Shown here piece by piece: positions 54,307 to 63,690 of a stretch of DNA of 64,000 nt. Below the pieces are notes generated by a model. It saw only the letters and a program-made list of their open reading frames with translations, was not told the origin of the DNA and made no database searches. How positions within the stretch are numbered: position 1 is the first letter of the stretch; each line of letters opens with the position of its first letter. The DNA comes from Nelumbo lutea (lineage: Eukaryota > Streptophyta > Magnoliopsida > Proteales > Nelumbonaceae). A program made the translations under genes and the position numbers. Location: contig JAKGHH010000007.1 of the NCBI GenBank assembly GCA_022828595.1, positions 32,240,356-32,304,355 of the forward strand, written 5' to 3'.

Positions 54307-55010
54307 ATGAAAATAATAAGCTGGAATATGAGAGGTTTAGGAAGTGCAAAAAAAAAAGAAGGCTAATCAAGGAAGTCTTCAGAAAAAAAGATCAGACATG
54401 GTTATGATTCAGGAGATCAAGCTGTCAATGCTAGATAGGAAATGCATAAGAAGTATTTGGGAAGCCAGGGGTCTCAGTTGGTCCTTTGCACCCTCATGGG
54501 AAGCTTTAGGGAGGATTCTTACTATCTGGAAGAATGAGGAAATGGATTGTATGGAGGAGCTAATTGGCCAATATTTAGTTTCCCTAAAAATCAGAAGAGC
54601 GTTAGATGTTTGAAAGTGGGCTTGAACAAATGTTTATGGACCTAATTCGTATAAAGATAGGGCCTTGTTCTGGGAGGAGTTATTTGCTGTTAGGGGTCTA
54701 TGGGAGGGTCCATGGTTTGTGGGTGGTGATTTCAATGTTATTAGATTCTTGGAGGAAACAAATAATACTAATCATGGAATCACTACTAGCATAAGGAAAT
54801 TTAATGAATTAGTTGGCTCCCTCGAATTGAGAGAGCTCCCATTGTTGCAAGAAGATTTTACCTGGTCAAATTTCCAAAGCTCCCCTAACTTGCTCTAAAC
54901 TGGATAGATTCCTCTTTTGTCATGAATGGAAAGAAATGTGGGCGACCCTAATATCATTGTCCCATTTGCATTGAGAAAGAAGTCTCAAATGGAGGTCCTT
55001 ATCCTTTCAG
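54307..55010 (+). pseudogene. LINE endonuclease domain, frameshifted
   Basis: The ORF2 start MKIISWNMRGLGSAKKK is at 54307. A run of A at 54349-54358 shifts the frame, after which KKRSDMVMIQEIKLSMLDRK carries the catalytic Glu, FAPSWEALGRILTIWKN follows, and then FWEELFAVRGLWEGPWFVGG with GGDFNVIRF, the GDFN block. ELRELPLLQEDFTWSN is the next conserved region. The C-terminal SDH block is degraded. Stops at about 54602 and 54895. Confidence 0.88.
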
Positions 55011-55499
55011 ATTTTAGAATATGTGGTTTGAAATAAGAAGGTAGTGTCCTTTGCCAGAATGCCAAAGAGATTAAAGGAAAAAAAAATAAAATTTTGGAGT
55101 AAAGAGCAATTTGGAAGGGTAGAAGGAATCAAGGAGAAACTGATCTCAAGGATTGAGGAGTTGGATAGGAGAGAGAGGCTCTTAGAATTTTGTCAAAAGA
55201 GGAAAGAGAGGAAAGATGGAGCCAAAAGCAAGAATTGAAAAAACATCTTAAGGAAGAAATTTGCTGGAAACAAAAAATGTAGGTGTAAACGGCTTGTGGA
55301 AGGGGATGGTAATACCAAGTTTTTTTTCATTCACTTGCAAATGGTAGAAGGAAAAACACCATTCATAGGGTGGAGGAGAGGGCCAGGAGATAAGAGAAGG
55401 TCAGGAGATTAGAAGGGTTTTTGTGAATCATTTCAAGGCTCTCCTTTCAGAATCAACTAGGGTGACATCAAGATTGCTAGTTGTGGATTGGGACAGAAT

Positions 55500-56165
55500 C
55501 TAGAGGAATAACCCTTGATATTAGAAAGGAATTCCTCCATGGAAGAGATAAAGGAAGCTATCCTCTCAATGGAGAGATCCAAAGCCCCTGGATTGGATGG
55601 ATTTTCATTGTCTTTCGACCAAGAGTGTTGGGATGTTTTGAAATCAGACCTCCTGGAAGTCTTTGATGAATTATTTCATAAAGGGGAGATTTCACCTGGG
55701 GTAAATCCTACTTTTATTGCATTGGTGCCAAAAAAATAGAGGCTAAAACCCCAAATGTTTTCAGACCAGTAAGTTTAGTTGGGAATCTCATAAAATCATT
55801 TCAAAGGTTCTGTTGAAGAGGCTTAAACAGGTGTTACCCTTGGTGATCTCACCCTTTCAAGGTGCTTTTGTGGAAGGTAGGCAAACTGTGGATCAAATTC
55901 TGGTGGCTCATGAATGTGTTGTAGAAAAGAGGAGGAGAGAAGTGTTTGGAGTTTAGTGGACTTGGAGAAAGCGTATGACCTAGTGGATTGAAAAGTCCTT
56001 CTAGAAGTACTAGAGAGGCTTGGTTTTGGAGAAAAGTGGAGATTGTGGATTAAAGGGTGTGTCATCTCAGCTCCATTTGTTACTCAATTCTTATCAACGG
56101 TGTGGCAAAGGATTTCTTCTTGGCCAAGCGAGGAATTGGGCAAGGAGATCCCCTATACCCTTTCT
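55500..56165 (+). pseudogene. LINE reverse transcriptase N-terminal half, palm deleted
   Basis: SMEEIKEAILSMERSKAPGL, DGFSLSFDQECWDVLKSDLL and PGVNPTFIALVPKK are the fingers. FRPVSLVGN, PFQGAFVEGRQTVDQILVAH and an AKDFFLAKRGIGQGDPLYPF block follow in mixed frames. Immediately after GDPLYPF the frame jumps to LCGPTGLRINWSKSG-type thumb sequence, so the FADD catalytic motif and about 60-80 residues around it are missing. Confidence 0.85.
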
Positions 56166-56369
56166 AACTTTGTGGGCCCGACTGGTTTGAGGATTAATTG
56201 GAGTAAAAGTGGAATATAGGGATTAAACTAGAAGAGGGTGAACTTTTGGGGTTTGCTGAATTATTGGAGTGTGAGGTTAGAAATTGACTGGTTACTTAGG
56301 AAGGTAATGACTGGGATGCTAAAATTGCTCCCTACTCTTCCTCAACTTCTCCTTGGAAAGCTATTCTTG

Positions 56370-56697
56370 AAGTCTATCCTACTTTTCTTAATTCTAGCAA
56401 GTTTGATGTGGGAAGGGGTGATAAAATATGGTTCTGGGAAGACATGTGGTTAGGGGAGACTCCACTCAAGGACCAATTTCCGAACCTCTTTGCTCTCTCT
56501 ACTTTTAAGGGTAAAGACATGTGGTTAGGGGAGACTCCACTCAAAGACATGTGGTTAGGGCAAGTGTTCCTAGATCCTTCTCTTGAGGACTCTAGAGTTT
56601 GGTCAGTTTCACTGGATGGTCTCTTCACTTGCTCCTCTTTCAAAATCCTTGCTTCGCCTAACCTACAAGGGGTGGATTCCCAGTGAAAGACATTTGG
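56370..56697 (+). pseudogene. LINE zinc-binding region start, with internal repeat
   Basis: GRGDKIWFWEDMWLGETPLK, DQFPNLFALS and SLEDSRVWSVSLDGLFTCSS match the region before zf-RVT. The words KDMWLGETPLKD and DMWLG recur three times because a piece of about 30 bp (ATGTGGTTAGGGGAGACTCC) is duplicated at 56444, 56517 and partly 56550. The frame ends at 56684, where the LINE is truncated. Confidence 0.82.
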
Positions 56698-57429
56698 AGT
56701 ACAAAAACTGATTTATTATAATAATAAAGAAAATGTACAAAGGGGATAAGGGGAGAGATAAACTCTCTTAACTCTCCCAAATACAAACAACAAAATTACA
56801 ATATTGCCCAAAATAAATGATCCCTTCCCACCCTTGCTTTGCTAATGTGTCAGTGAATGAATTAGCATTTCTTTTCACCCGCTGCACATTGATTTCCATT
56901 CCTCAAGACAACCAAGTACTCCTTTTCTTGTTAATATGCCACCACCATCCAGCCTCCTCTACCTTCTTCAACCACTCAATAATTAACTTTGAGTCTCCTT
57001 CAATTACTAGCTTCTGAATGTTTAGCTCTGTAGCCCTTTGAAGACCTTTCATCATAGCCATTATTTCAGCCCTCAAAGAATCTCTACACCAATTGATCCC
57101 AGTTAGACAGTAATGGTTCTTCCTTCCTCATTTCTAAAGACGCCCCCTATGCCTGAGGGATCCGGATTTCCTTGACTACTCTCATCACATTGAGGAGGGG
57201 ACCAAATTGGTCTTACTACAGCCTTACTAGGAGCTCAGTCAGCAACCACTATCGAAAAGATCAAGAGACTTCACCCAGTGGATCACCCTAATTGTAATGA
57301 TTTCAATTAGGGCATCCCTACTTCTTTGCTTATCAAGAAAGGTTTTTTGATTCCTTTCTTCCCATGCTGTCCAACACACAACCGCCTTTGTACATCTCCA
57401 TAAATATCTTCCCTTGTTCTTTGGCCAAC
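56698..57429 (-). pseudogene. LINE RNase H domain and 3'UTR, broken
   Basis: Frames at about 57240-57100 give QCDESSQGNPDPSGIGGVFR with the first Asp; near 56900-56830 EINVQRVKRNANSFTDTLAK, QGWEGIIYFG gives the last block with its Asp. Intervening parts (SNWDQLV, RLKVNY) are frame-broken. The 3'UTR then runs AT-rich to about 56698 with AATAATAAATC. Confidence 0.75.
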
Positions 57430-58335
57430 TAACAAAGTTAAAGGTAAACAAGCTTTGCACATTCATATATTGATGAAATAAAATGGTAGGAGATTAATAA
57501 GTGGTAGCAAGACTCACCATCAGCCTTACAATGAGAACACCAGTTAGGGGATAAGCACCAATTTGTTTTTTTTTTTTCTGTGAAGAAATTTGGAAGTGTT
57601 GACTCTCTCCAAATAGGCTTCCCAACAAAAAGCACCCACACAAGGTGGGATAGGCTTGCTCCAAACCTCCTAATAAGAAAAGGCATCTCCAAACTATCCC
57701 CTGGTTGAATTAAGGCTGAAAAGAAAGTGGCACAAGAGAATGACCCAGAAGAAGTAAGAGTCCAAATTCGACTATCCCTTCAACCTTTGGAGAATAGACA
57801 CAACAACACTCATTTCTGACTCACAAAGCCCTCTCTTGAAGTCCCAGTCAAACCCAAACGGCAAATAGAAAGCATAGTGGAAGAAGAAATGGGCTTATCC
57901 TTACGATTGGAAATAGGATAAAGAGAGGGAAATTGCTCCATCCAAGGAGAATTATCCAACCACACATGATCCCAAAATTTGACATAATTTTTAGAACAGG
58001 TGTTATACCTGACAAATGGCAAGAGGGATGGTAAAATTGTATGGATGGACTTCTAGGAGGGAGAAACTCTAGAGGCCCTAGCCAAAATCCGGGAATCGCA
58101 GCCATCAACCGCAAACCCATGAATAGTAATGATAACTTTTGCCCGCAACTTTTCTCTATCCTTAGGTAATCTCCACAACCATTTCCCTAACAAAGCAACG
58201 TTCTTCTTTTGGATGTTCCCTAACCCTAATCCACCAAACTTCAAGCTAATTGCTGGGAAACTTTCCTTGATAAGGTAAACACTTGTGACATGTTGCAAAT
58301 AAGAAGGCCTTATACTTGCCTTTCTCCTCACTAGT
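57430..58335 (-). pseudogene. LINE RT thumb and zinc-binding region, broken
   Basis: 58331-58053 reads MRRKASIRPSYLQHVTSVYL, then KFGGLGLGNIQKKNVALLGK with WLWRLPKDREKL. The GGLGL.....N.ALLGKWLWR block is diagnostic of plant LINE ORF2. Next VKFWDHVWLDNSPWMEQFPS, LYPISNRK matches the pre-zf-RVT region, and 57692-57438 gives CSHCKADGESCYHLLISYHF, the Cys and His positions of zf-RVT. Stops and frame changes separate the parts. Confidence 0.85.
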
Positions 58336-58538
58336 GTTTCTTATGTAGGTAGTCTTCTCTAGGGGCTGAGACCTAAATAATCTATTAAGACTCAAGCCTT
58401 CTCACTGGATGTGAGGGCGGAGTGAGGAAGTGAGGGCTCGAGCCTTGGCAGTGCTGTGAGGGAGTCGGAAGATGAAGAAAGCTGGTGTGAAGATCACTGT
58501 GGATGTCAGGAAAGTAGGTAAGATAGAAGTCTGATAGG

Positions 58539-59411
58539 ATGAAGGTTCTTCACGCAAGTTTGATAGGAAGAGTGGTGGGAAGAGAGATGGAGACTGAAAA
58601 CATTGAGACCTTTGTGGCATTAGAGTGGGGGAAAGAGAAGTTGATGGGAGTGAGAAGGTTGAATGCAGGTCTTCTTCTTTTTATGTTTCACAATAGGAAA
58701 GCAGCAGAATGGGTATTGGAATATGGGAAGACAAATGAGAGGGAGTTTGACCTAAGATTAGATTGGTGGTTTCCGGCGGCTGGAGAGCTAGTTGCTGGGA
58801 GAGCGATGTATTCGATTTGGATTGGAGTGGTCAGAATTCCTCTGCACGCTTGGAGCATCTTGGCGTTTGAAGAAATTGTTGGGGCTTTTGGTAGATTTGT
58901 GAATTAGGATGATAGGAATAGAACTTGGGAGAAGCTCGATATGGCGAGGATTTTAGTCGAAGTCAGGGGCTTTGTTGATATTCCAGATAGGTTGATATTG
59001 GAATTCGCAGGTGAAGCCTATGAACTGAGATTGATTGTCAAGGGAGCTGATGTCTCTGTTCAGCAGCAAGAGTTTGTGAATCAGTCGAATAATTTGGTCA
59101 GTAATTATTATGCTAGAGAAGTGATGACAACAGAAGAAGTTGGGGAATCAAAAGGCAGGGATACGCAAGAAGTCAGAACAGAGAGTATGGCAGAGGGGAA
59201 GGAGACAAAAGGTCAGGTGGGAGAGAGAGGGGATGATGAGTTGGCGGGTTCTAATAGCGGTGATGTACATGTGGACAAAGCAGAGATAATGGGGCGGGGC
59301 AAGAAGGAACATATGGTGGGAGGGAGGTTGAGCTGGAGGGAGGGCAAAAGTCTGAAGGGAGGGAGAAGGTTTGAAAGGTTTCGGGGAGAGGAAGAGTTCA
59401 AGAAATACTAG
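58539..59411 (+). pseudogene. LINE ORF1, N-terminal part (DUF4283-like), one stop
   Basis: The first frame (58539-58907) has FVALEWGKEKLMGVRRLNAG, LLLFMFHNRKAAEWVLEYGK, then AMYSIWIGVVRIPLHAWSIL, AFEEIVGAFGRFVN, the DUF4283 core. A stop at 58905-58907 is followed by DDRNRTWEKLDMARILVEVR in the frame of 58941-59411, which continues as an acidic Glu/Gly-rich tail. Removing one stop and one frame shift would give a continuous ORF1. RNA-binding role is assigned by family. Confidence 0.8.
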
Positions 59412-59496
59412 AGTGAAGAAATAGGGTGGGGACCACCGCCTCAATCGGTTAGCGGTTGATTTTAAAAGGAGGTTTAAGAAGAAGAAAAGGTAGTGG

Positions 59497-60425
59497 GTGA
59501 AAGGCAGCAGTGGAAAGAGGTTTGCCTGTTCGAAACAAGGGGAGTGTAGCTTTTTGAAAACCATTCGAGCAAGAAGCTTTGGGGATGTAGTCGAAAAAGA
59601 ATGGATCTGGGTGGTTATATACGAGAAAGGGAGGAAAGTTGCTGCTCATGGTGAAGAGAGAATAGAGGGATCTTCTTCCAGTTCAGGTGATAAAGAGAAT
59701 GTGATGAGCTCTGCAACGCCGGTGGTGAACGAGGGCTCCAATCCTACTCTACAGAGAACTAAGGACTCAGGTTTTGTGTGCTGCACTCTATCCCAAGGAA
59801 GCCTGATAGCGTTGATGATGGAACTTCGAAGGAGGACTTTGGGTTCCCTTCCGAGCTGGCTGAAGTGAAAAACAAGGCCCTCTCTGTTATCCCCACCGAG
59901 ACGGTAAGTCTGGAAACCCTGTCTTTCCCCTCCTCCCTGCCCTCTGTAGTTCCTGCTTCCCCTTCTTCTCTTGGAGCTGGAATCTTGAAGGTTGTTGGAG
60001 CTGGGGTGGGCAGGGAGTCTGAAGATGTGGGAAGGAAGGGAGTTATCCGGAAGAGGAAGAGGAGTGGGGGAGAAGCTCACAAAGTGTATAATAGAAGGCA
60101 GTATGTAAAGAGGGAGAATTCAGAGTTGAAGAAGGGTGGTGAAGGGTTGGGGGAAGGAAGAGAAATTTCAGCGGAGGTTGAAGAAGGGAAAGAAAAAGGG
60201 GAAGAATGTTCTGAGAGAGGGAAGGTAGATATTGGTAGCTTGGTGGAGAGACAGGTGAAGGTAGGTAAATCTCTCAAGCTGTTTTCCCTGGGAGGGGAAG
60301 GAACAGTGAGGAGAGACATAGAACAATTAGAGAAAATAGAAGGGAAAATCATAAAAAAAAATAATTGTTTCAGGGGAGGGGGGAGAGGTGTGGAAAGAAG
60401 GGGAAAGGGAGGGACGATGGTTTAG
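59497..60425 (+). pseudogene. LINE ORF1, C-terminal low-complexity part
   Basis: Two overlapping frames (59497-59868 and 59778-60425) read on from ORF1. The first has RFACSKQGECSFLKTIRARS, FGDVVEKEWIWVV; the second is Glu, Gly, Lys and Arg-rich (VEEGKEKGEECSERG). Such tails are typical of plant LINE ORF1. The minus strand is also open here because of the composition, but it has no motif. Confidence 0.6.
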
Positions 60426-60489
60426 TCGATAAGGACTGACAGGCATAACCACCTTTTAGGGTTCGGGGGGAGAGAGAGGTTTCAGAGAA

Positions 60490-60660
60490 TGATTCTGGTT
60501 TCCTGGATTGTGAGGGGGCTGAGATAAGAAAGAAGAAGAATAATAGTCATGATTGTATTAAGAAAGTTTGCACTAGGTGTAAATCTTCTGCAGGAATCAA
60601 AGTTGGAGGTGTTTGAATTGAAATTAAAGATCAATTTGTGGGGTACTAATAGTGGGGATT
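60490..60660 (+). pseudogene. LINE endonuclease start, truncated
   Basis: MILVSWIVRGLR, then after a stop ERRRIIVMIVLRKFALGVNL, LQESKLEVFELKLK. This corresponds to 'MKI.SWN.RGLG......V......D...LQE.K', with the catalytic Asn changed to Ile and the Glu kept. The sequence then loses similarity; the rest of the endonuclease and the RT are missing. Confidence 0.75.
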
Positions 60661-61189
60661 GGGCAGAGGAAGCTTGAAAGTTTGGAATATTAGGCTTTTA
60701 GCCAGAATCTGTTGCGGAAAGTTTTCCTTCACGGCCAAAGTTGAGGGGAAGCAAGTAAGCTAGATTGCTCTGGAGTCGTATCCCGCTTGTAGGTTGCTGG
60801 AATGTTTGAAAGAAAAAGAATCGAAGAATTTTTGAAGACAAGTATGGGAATATAGGCAAGATTGAGGCAGCTGGTAATACATCAGTTGCAGTTTGGATTT
60901 CATCATCTCTAGACTTTTTTCAAGTTTCTAGGAAGATTTGGGGAACAATTGGGGAGATATTGTGGGGGTTCATCTTGTATCTTGGCTTATTTTATCTCTC
61001 TCCTCCCTAGCAATTTGGTTCTGTTGTTTTGTTTGCGGGTGATTCCTTATCACCTTGTAGATTGTAATCTTTTTCCTTTTTTAATGAAAGGACCTCCTCA
61101 AGATGTGGTGGGATTGCTCAATCCTAACTCCTTGAGGCAACCAAAGAAAAAAGGGAAGGTACTCGGAGAGCCACTAAAGCAGTAATTTG

Positions 61190-61828
61190 TTGAGTGGTTT
61201 GGGAAGAAGGAAACAACAGGATCTCTGAAAAAACAGGTCTCTGGAGGAAATGATAGACAGCATAAAGTTAAAGGTGGCATTATGGGTAAAGACATTGGAT
61301 AGCTTCCAATTATTCTCAGTCACTGACATTAAAAGAGCTTGGAATGTAATAGTAGTCTTCTATAGAAAAAGATGGAGCAAGAGTGGACTGGAAACTTTGG
61401 AAAGCAATAAAGTCAAGTTGAATTTTGACGGGAGTTCAAATATGAAACCCAGGGATGGCTGGAATAGGACTATAGAAGGGGAAATCAGAAATTCTGAAGG
61501 GAGGATTTTGGCCTTATTTTTAGGGCCAATTGGTTGAGGAAGTTCCTTGAAGGGTGAATTGTGGGCACTGCTACAAGGTCTCTGGTTGGTAAAGCAGTTG
61601 GGCTTTAGATGGATTGAGGTGGAAGGGGATTCAAAAGTAGTTATCACATGGGAAAATTGCAACAGACGTACTCCATGGATTCTCAAACAGGTGATAGGGG
61701 AAGTGGAAAATCTTGTTATGGATATAGAGGCTGAATTTAAGTGGGTTAGAAGAAGTGCAAATGGATTAGCTGATTCCCTTGCCAAACAAAGGGTTATGAG
61801 GCGACAATTGTTTTGGGCTTCTATGTAA
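61190..61828 (+). pseudogene. LINE zinc-binding end and RNase H domain, one stop
   Basis: MIDSIKLKVALWVKTLDSFQ is the usual linker after zf-RVT. The RNase H follows: VKLNFDGSSNMKPRDGWNRT with the first Asp, GEIRNSEGRILALFLGPIG, then past a stop at 61535-61537 in the same frame KGELWALLQGLWLVKQLGF with the Glu, IEVEGDSKVVITWENC with the second Asp, and SANGLADSLAKQR with the last Asp. All four catalytic positions are kept. The frame ends at 61826-61828, 100 bases before the A-run. Confidence 0.9.
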
Positions 61829-62085
61829 TCAGGGTTTGAAAAATGGGGATGACTTTTCTGTCATCAAAGTTGTATTAACTACATCTTTAATTGAATCTAA
61901 TAATGCAAATATATTTTCTGATGATAAAAAAATCATGGGTATAAGTGTCCTTTCATGTAATGGTATCATCTTAATATAAATATCACTTTAGGACTGGCTG
62001 GAAACAATTTTTACTGCCCATCAACTCTTTCTTCTCTTCTTTCTCTCTTTTCTATATTCTAAATTCCATTGTAGATCAACAAACA

Positions 62086-62100
62086 TGGTATCATAATTTG
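62086..62100 (+). other. Copia primer-binding site
   Basis: AACATGGTATCATAATTTG just after a pyrimidine-rich LTR end. TGGTATCA is complementary to the 3' end of initiator tRNA-Met, used by most plant copia elements. Confidence 0.65.
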
Positions 62101-62399
62101 TTGACCTAGTGGTCTAGTGTTTGATTGTCATCACCCCCATCATAATTAATTAAGTTTTAGCACAAGATATTGGTGGGCCTGTGCTTGTCCATTCTTCAAG
62201 CCCGATGGACTTTTGCATGAGAGAGCATGTTAGAGAATAAAAACCTACTTAGGGACCTCATCTAATAGCTTAAGCTCTTAGGTTGAATGATTGTTTGAGA
62301 TGTACATGGATATTACTTGTTAAAATGTCATGTAGAAGTACCACAGACAAACAATGATATTCTGTAAAATGATTGAAACATGTTTGGCAAATGAATTAA

Positions 62400-62935
62400 G
62401 CAGTTTCGCTTGGACAATGCAGCTAAGTACTTTGAGAGCTCCTTGAATATGTTTTTGGAAGAAGTGGGTGTGCTACATCAATCTTCATGTGCTTGTACTC
62501 CTCAACAAAATGGGGTTACTAAGTGCATGAATGTTTATTGGAGGCCACTTGGGCCTTGTTATTTTAGTATAAGGTGCCTAAGAATCATTGGTCTTAGGTG
62601 GTTCTTATAGCCTCATATCTGATACATAGGATGCTATCCAGGGTGTTGGGCATGCAAACTCCGTTCTCTATCCTTTTGTCTTGTTCAAGATGACTTTCCT
62701 TTGCCTTCCAAAGTCTTTGGGTGTGTTTGTTTTATTCATGTTAAGGGTCCTAAATAGACAAAGTTGGAACTAGGGCTATCTGTGGTGTCTTTCTTGGGTA
62801 CTCTCTTACACAAAAGTGCTACTAGTGTAATGATCTTGTATTTGGGAAAAAGTTTGTAACCAAAGATGTGGTCTTCTTTGAGTCTCAATCCTTTTTTCAA
62901 TCTCCCAAAGATCCTCTTTAGGGAGAGACTAGTAG
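62400..62935 (+). pseudogene. Copia integrase C-terminal part, broken
   Basis: FRLDNAAKYFESSLNMFLEE, VGVLHQSSCACTPQQNGVTK is the end of the integrase core: the second catalytic Asp is present in LDN, but the Glu after QQNGV is replaced (TKCMN). LPSKVFGCVCFIHVKGPK, TKLEPRA-type and then FVTKDVVFFESQSFF follow, the usual post-core blocks. Stops and frame changes are frequent. Confidence 0.86.
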
Positions 62936-62936
62936 G

Positions 62937-63305
62937 GTGGAAGAAGATTCTTCCTCTCCTCCTTTTGTGCCATTATCCATTACTAGTCTTCCATCTTCTT
63001 TCCCTAACCCTCCTAGTTCTGACACTTGTCCAGGTGAATTTGGTGAGACTCCTATTAATTTTATCACTGCTCCTAGTATAGGGGATGATGCAGATGGTGG
63101 TGATGCCAATCTTGAACAACCAAAGGAGTTGAGAACCTTTCATAGAAAAAGGAAAAGGGATCCTCCATCTTGTCATGACAACTTACTGGACTCTAATAAA
63201 TCTAATCCTGTGGATCCGAGTAACCTTGTTTCTGATGTTTCACCTCCTATTTCAAACTTGGATCTTCCCATTGCTCAAAACCTGCTTGTGACATCCCATT
63301 GCTAA
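62937..63305 (+). pseudogene. Copia linker between integrase and RT
   Basis: A 122-codon open frame rich in Ser, Pro and Asp: VEEDSSSPPFVPLSITSLPS, LEQPKELRTFHRKRKRDPPS. It lies exactly where copia polyproteins have a variable Pro/Ser-rich linker ending in an L..Y.RR.K-like block. No enzymatic domain. Confidence 0.7.
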
Positions 63306-63399
63306 ATTTGTTTCTTATTCTAGTTTGTTCTTTGTTATTGCTCTTTTATGTTCATTCTTTCTTTTGTCCATGTTTCTTCTAGGTACTCAGAAAGTTTTA

Positions 63400-63690
63400 A
63401 TTGATCCTAAATGAAGAGAAGCAATGAATGAAGAAATGGGGGCTTTGGCGAAAGCCAAAATGTGTGAATTAGTAGATCTACCAGAGGAAATGAGCACTGT
63501 GGGTTGTAAATGGGCGTCCATGGTGAAGTATAAGGCAGATGGTTTAGTGGAAAGATATAAAACCAAGTTAGTAGCAAAAGGTTTTATATAGAAGGAAAAG
63601 ATTGATCACAAGGAGACGTTTGCCCTAGTTGCAAACTTTAACACCATTCATTTTCTGCTGTCCTTAGTAGGCAATTATTCATGGGAACTA
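63400..63690 (+). pseudogene. Copia reverse transcriptase N-terminal end, truncated
   Basis: AMNEEMGALAKAKMCELVDL, PEEMSTVGCKWASMVKYKAD, GLVERYKTKLVAKGF, KEKIDHKETFALVANFNTIH, FLLSLVGNYSWELHLEQ: the conserved start of the copia RVT_2 domain (AM.EEM.AL..N.TWELV.LP, VGCKWV, ERYKARLVAKGF.Q, ETFAPVA). One stop interrupts it at about 63590. It ends abruptly before the YVDD motif. Confidence 0.9.

Larger units (their letters stand above)
52255..56697 (+). mobile_element. LINE with intact-looking ORF1 and deleted RT palm
   Basis: A plus-strand L1-class LINE: ORF1 (52255-53804), spacer, endonuclease (54307-55000), RT fingers (55500-56165), a deletion, and the start of the zinc-binding region (56370-56690). 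It is cut at about 56697, where a LINE of opposite orientation begins. Frames are longer than in the other LINEs, so it is younger, but it is dead: the endonuclease frame shifts at an A-run and the catalytic RT palm is gone. Confidence 0.86.
56698..58380 (-). mobile_element. LINE 3' part in opposite orientation
   Basis: Read from 58380 down: RT thumb, zinc-binding region, RNase H and 3'UTR of an L1-class LINE, truncated at the 5' side. It meets the truncated LINE at 52255-56697 tail to tail. No poly-T run marks its 3' end at 56698, so the junction may be a rearrangement. Confidence 0.8.
58385..61930 (+). mobile_element. Internally deleted LINE with preserved RNase H
   Basis: A third plus-strand LINE: ORF1 (58539-60425 in pieces), a short endonuclease start (60490-60650), a large deletion of RT, then the end of the zinc-binding region and an RNase H domain (61250-61828), 3'UTR and A-run near 61927-61933. 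It resembles a two-ended deletion derivative of the kind at 1-1275. It lies directly upstream of a copia fragment. Confidence 0.83.
61940..63690 (+). mobile_element. Ty1/copia fragment: LTR end, primer site, integrase, start of RT
   Basis: Sequence up to about 62084 looks like an LTR 3' end (CTTTCTCTCTTTTCTATATTC...). At 62086-62093 TGGTATCA is the tRNA-Met primer-binding site of copia elements. gag, protease and the integrase N-terminus are deleted; integrase C-terminal core resumes at 62400 and RT starts at about 63400. Similarity ends near 63690. Many frame changes. Confidence 0.82.

Noticed and set aside
59148..60352. Minus-strand frames of 91-144 codons opposite LINE ORF1
   Set aside because: The purine-rich coding strand of ORF1 leaves the other strand open; the Ser/Pro/Leu-rich products match nothing.
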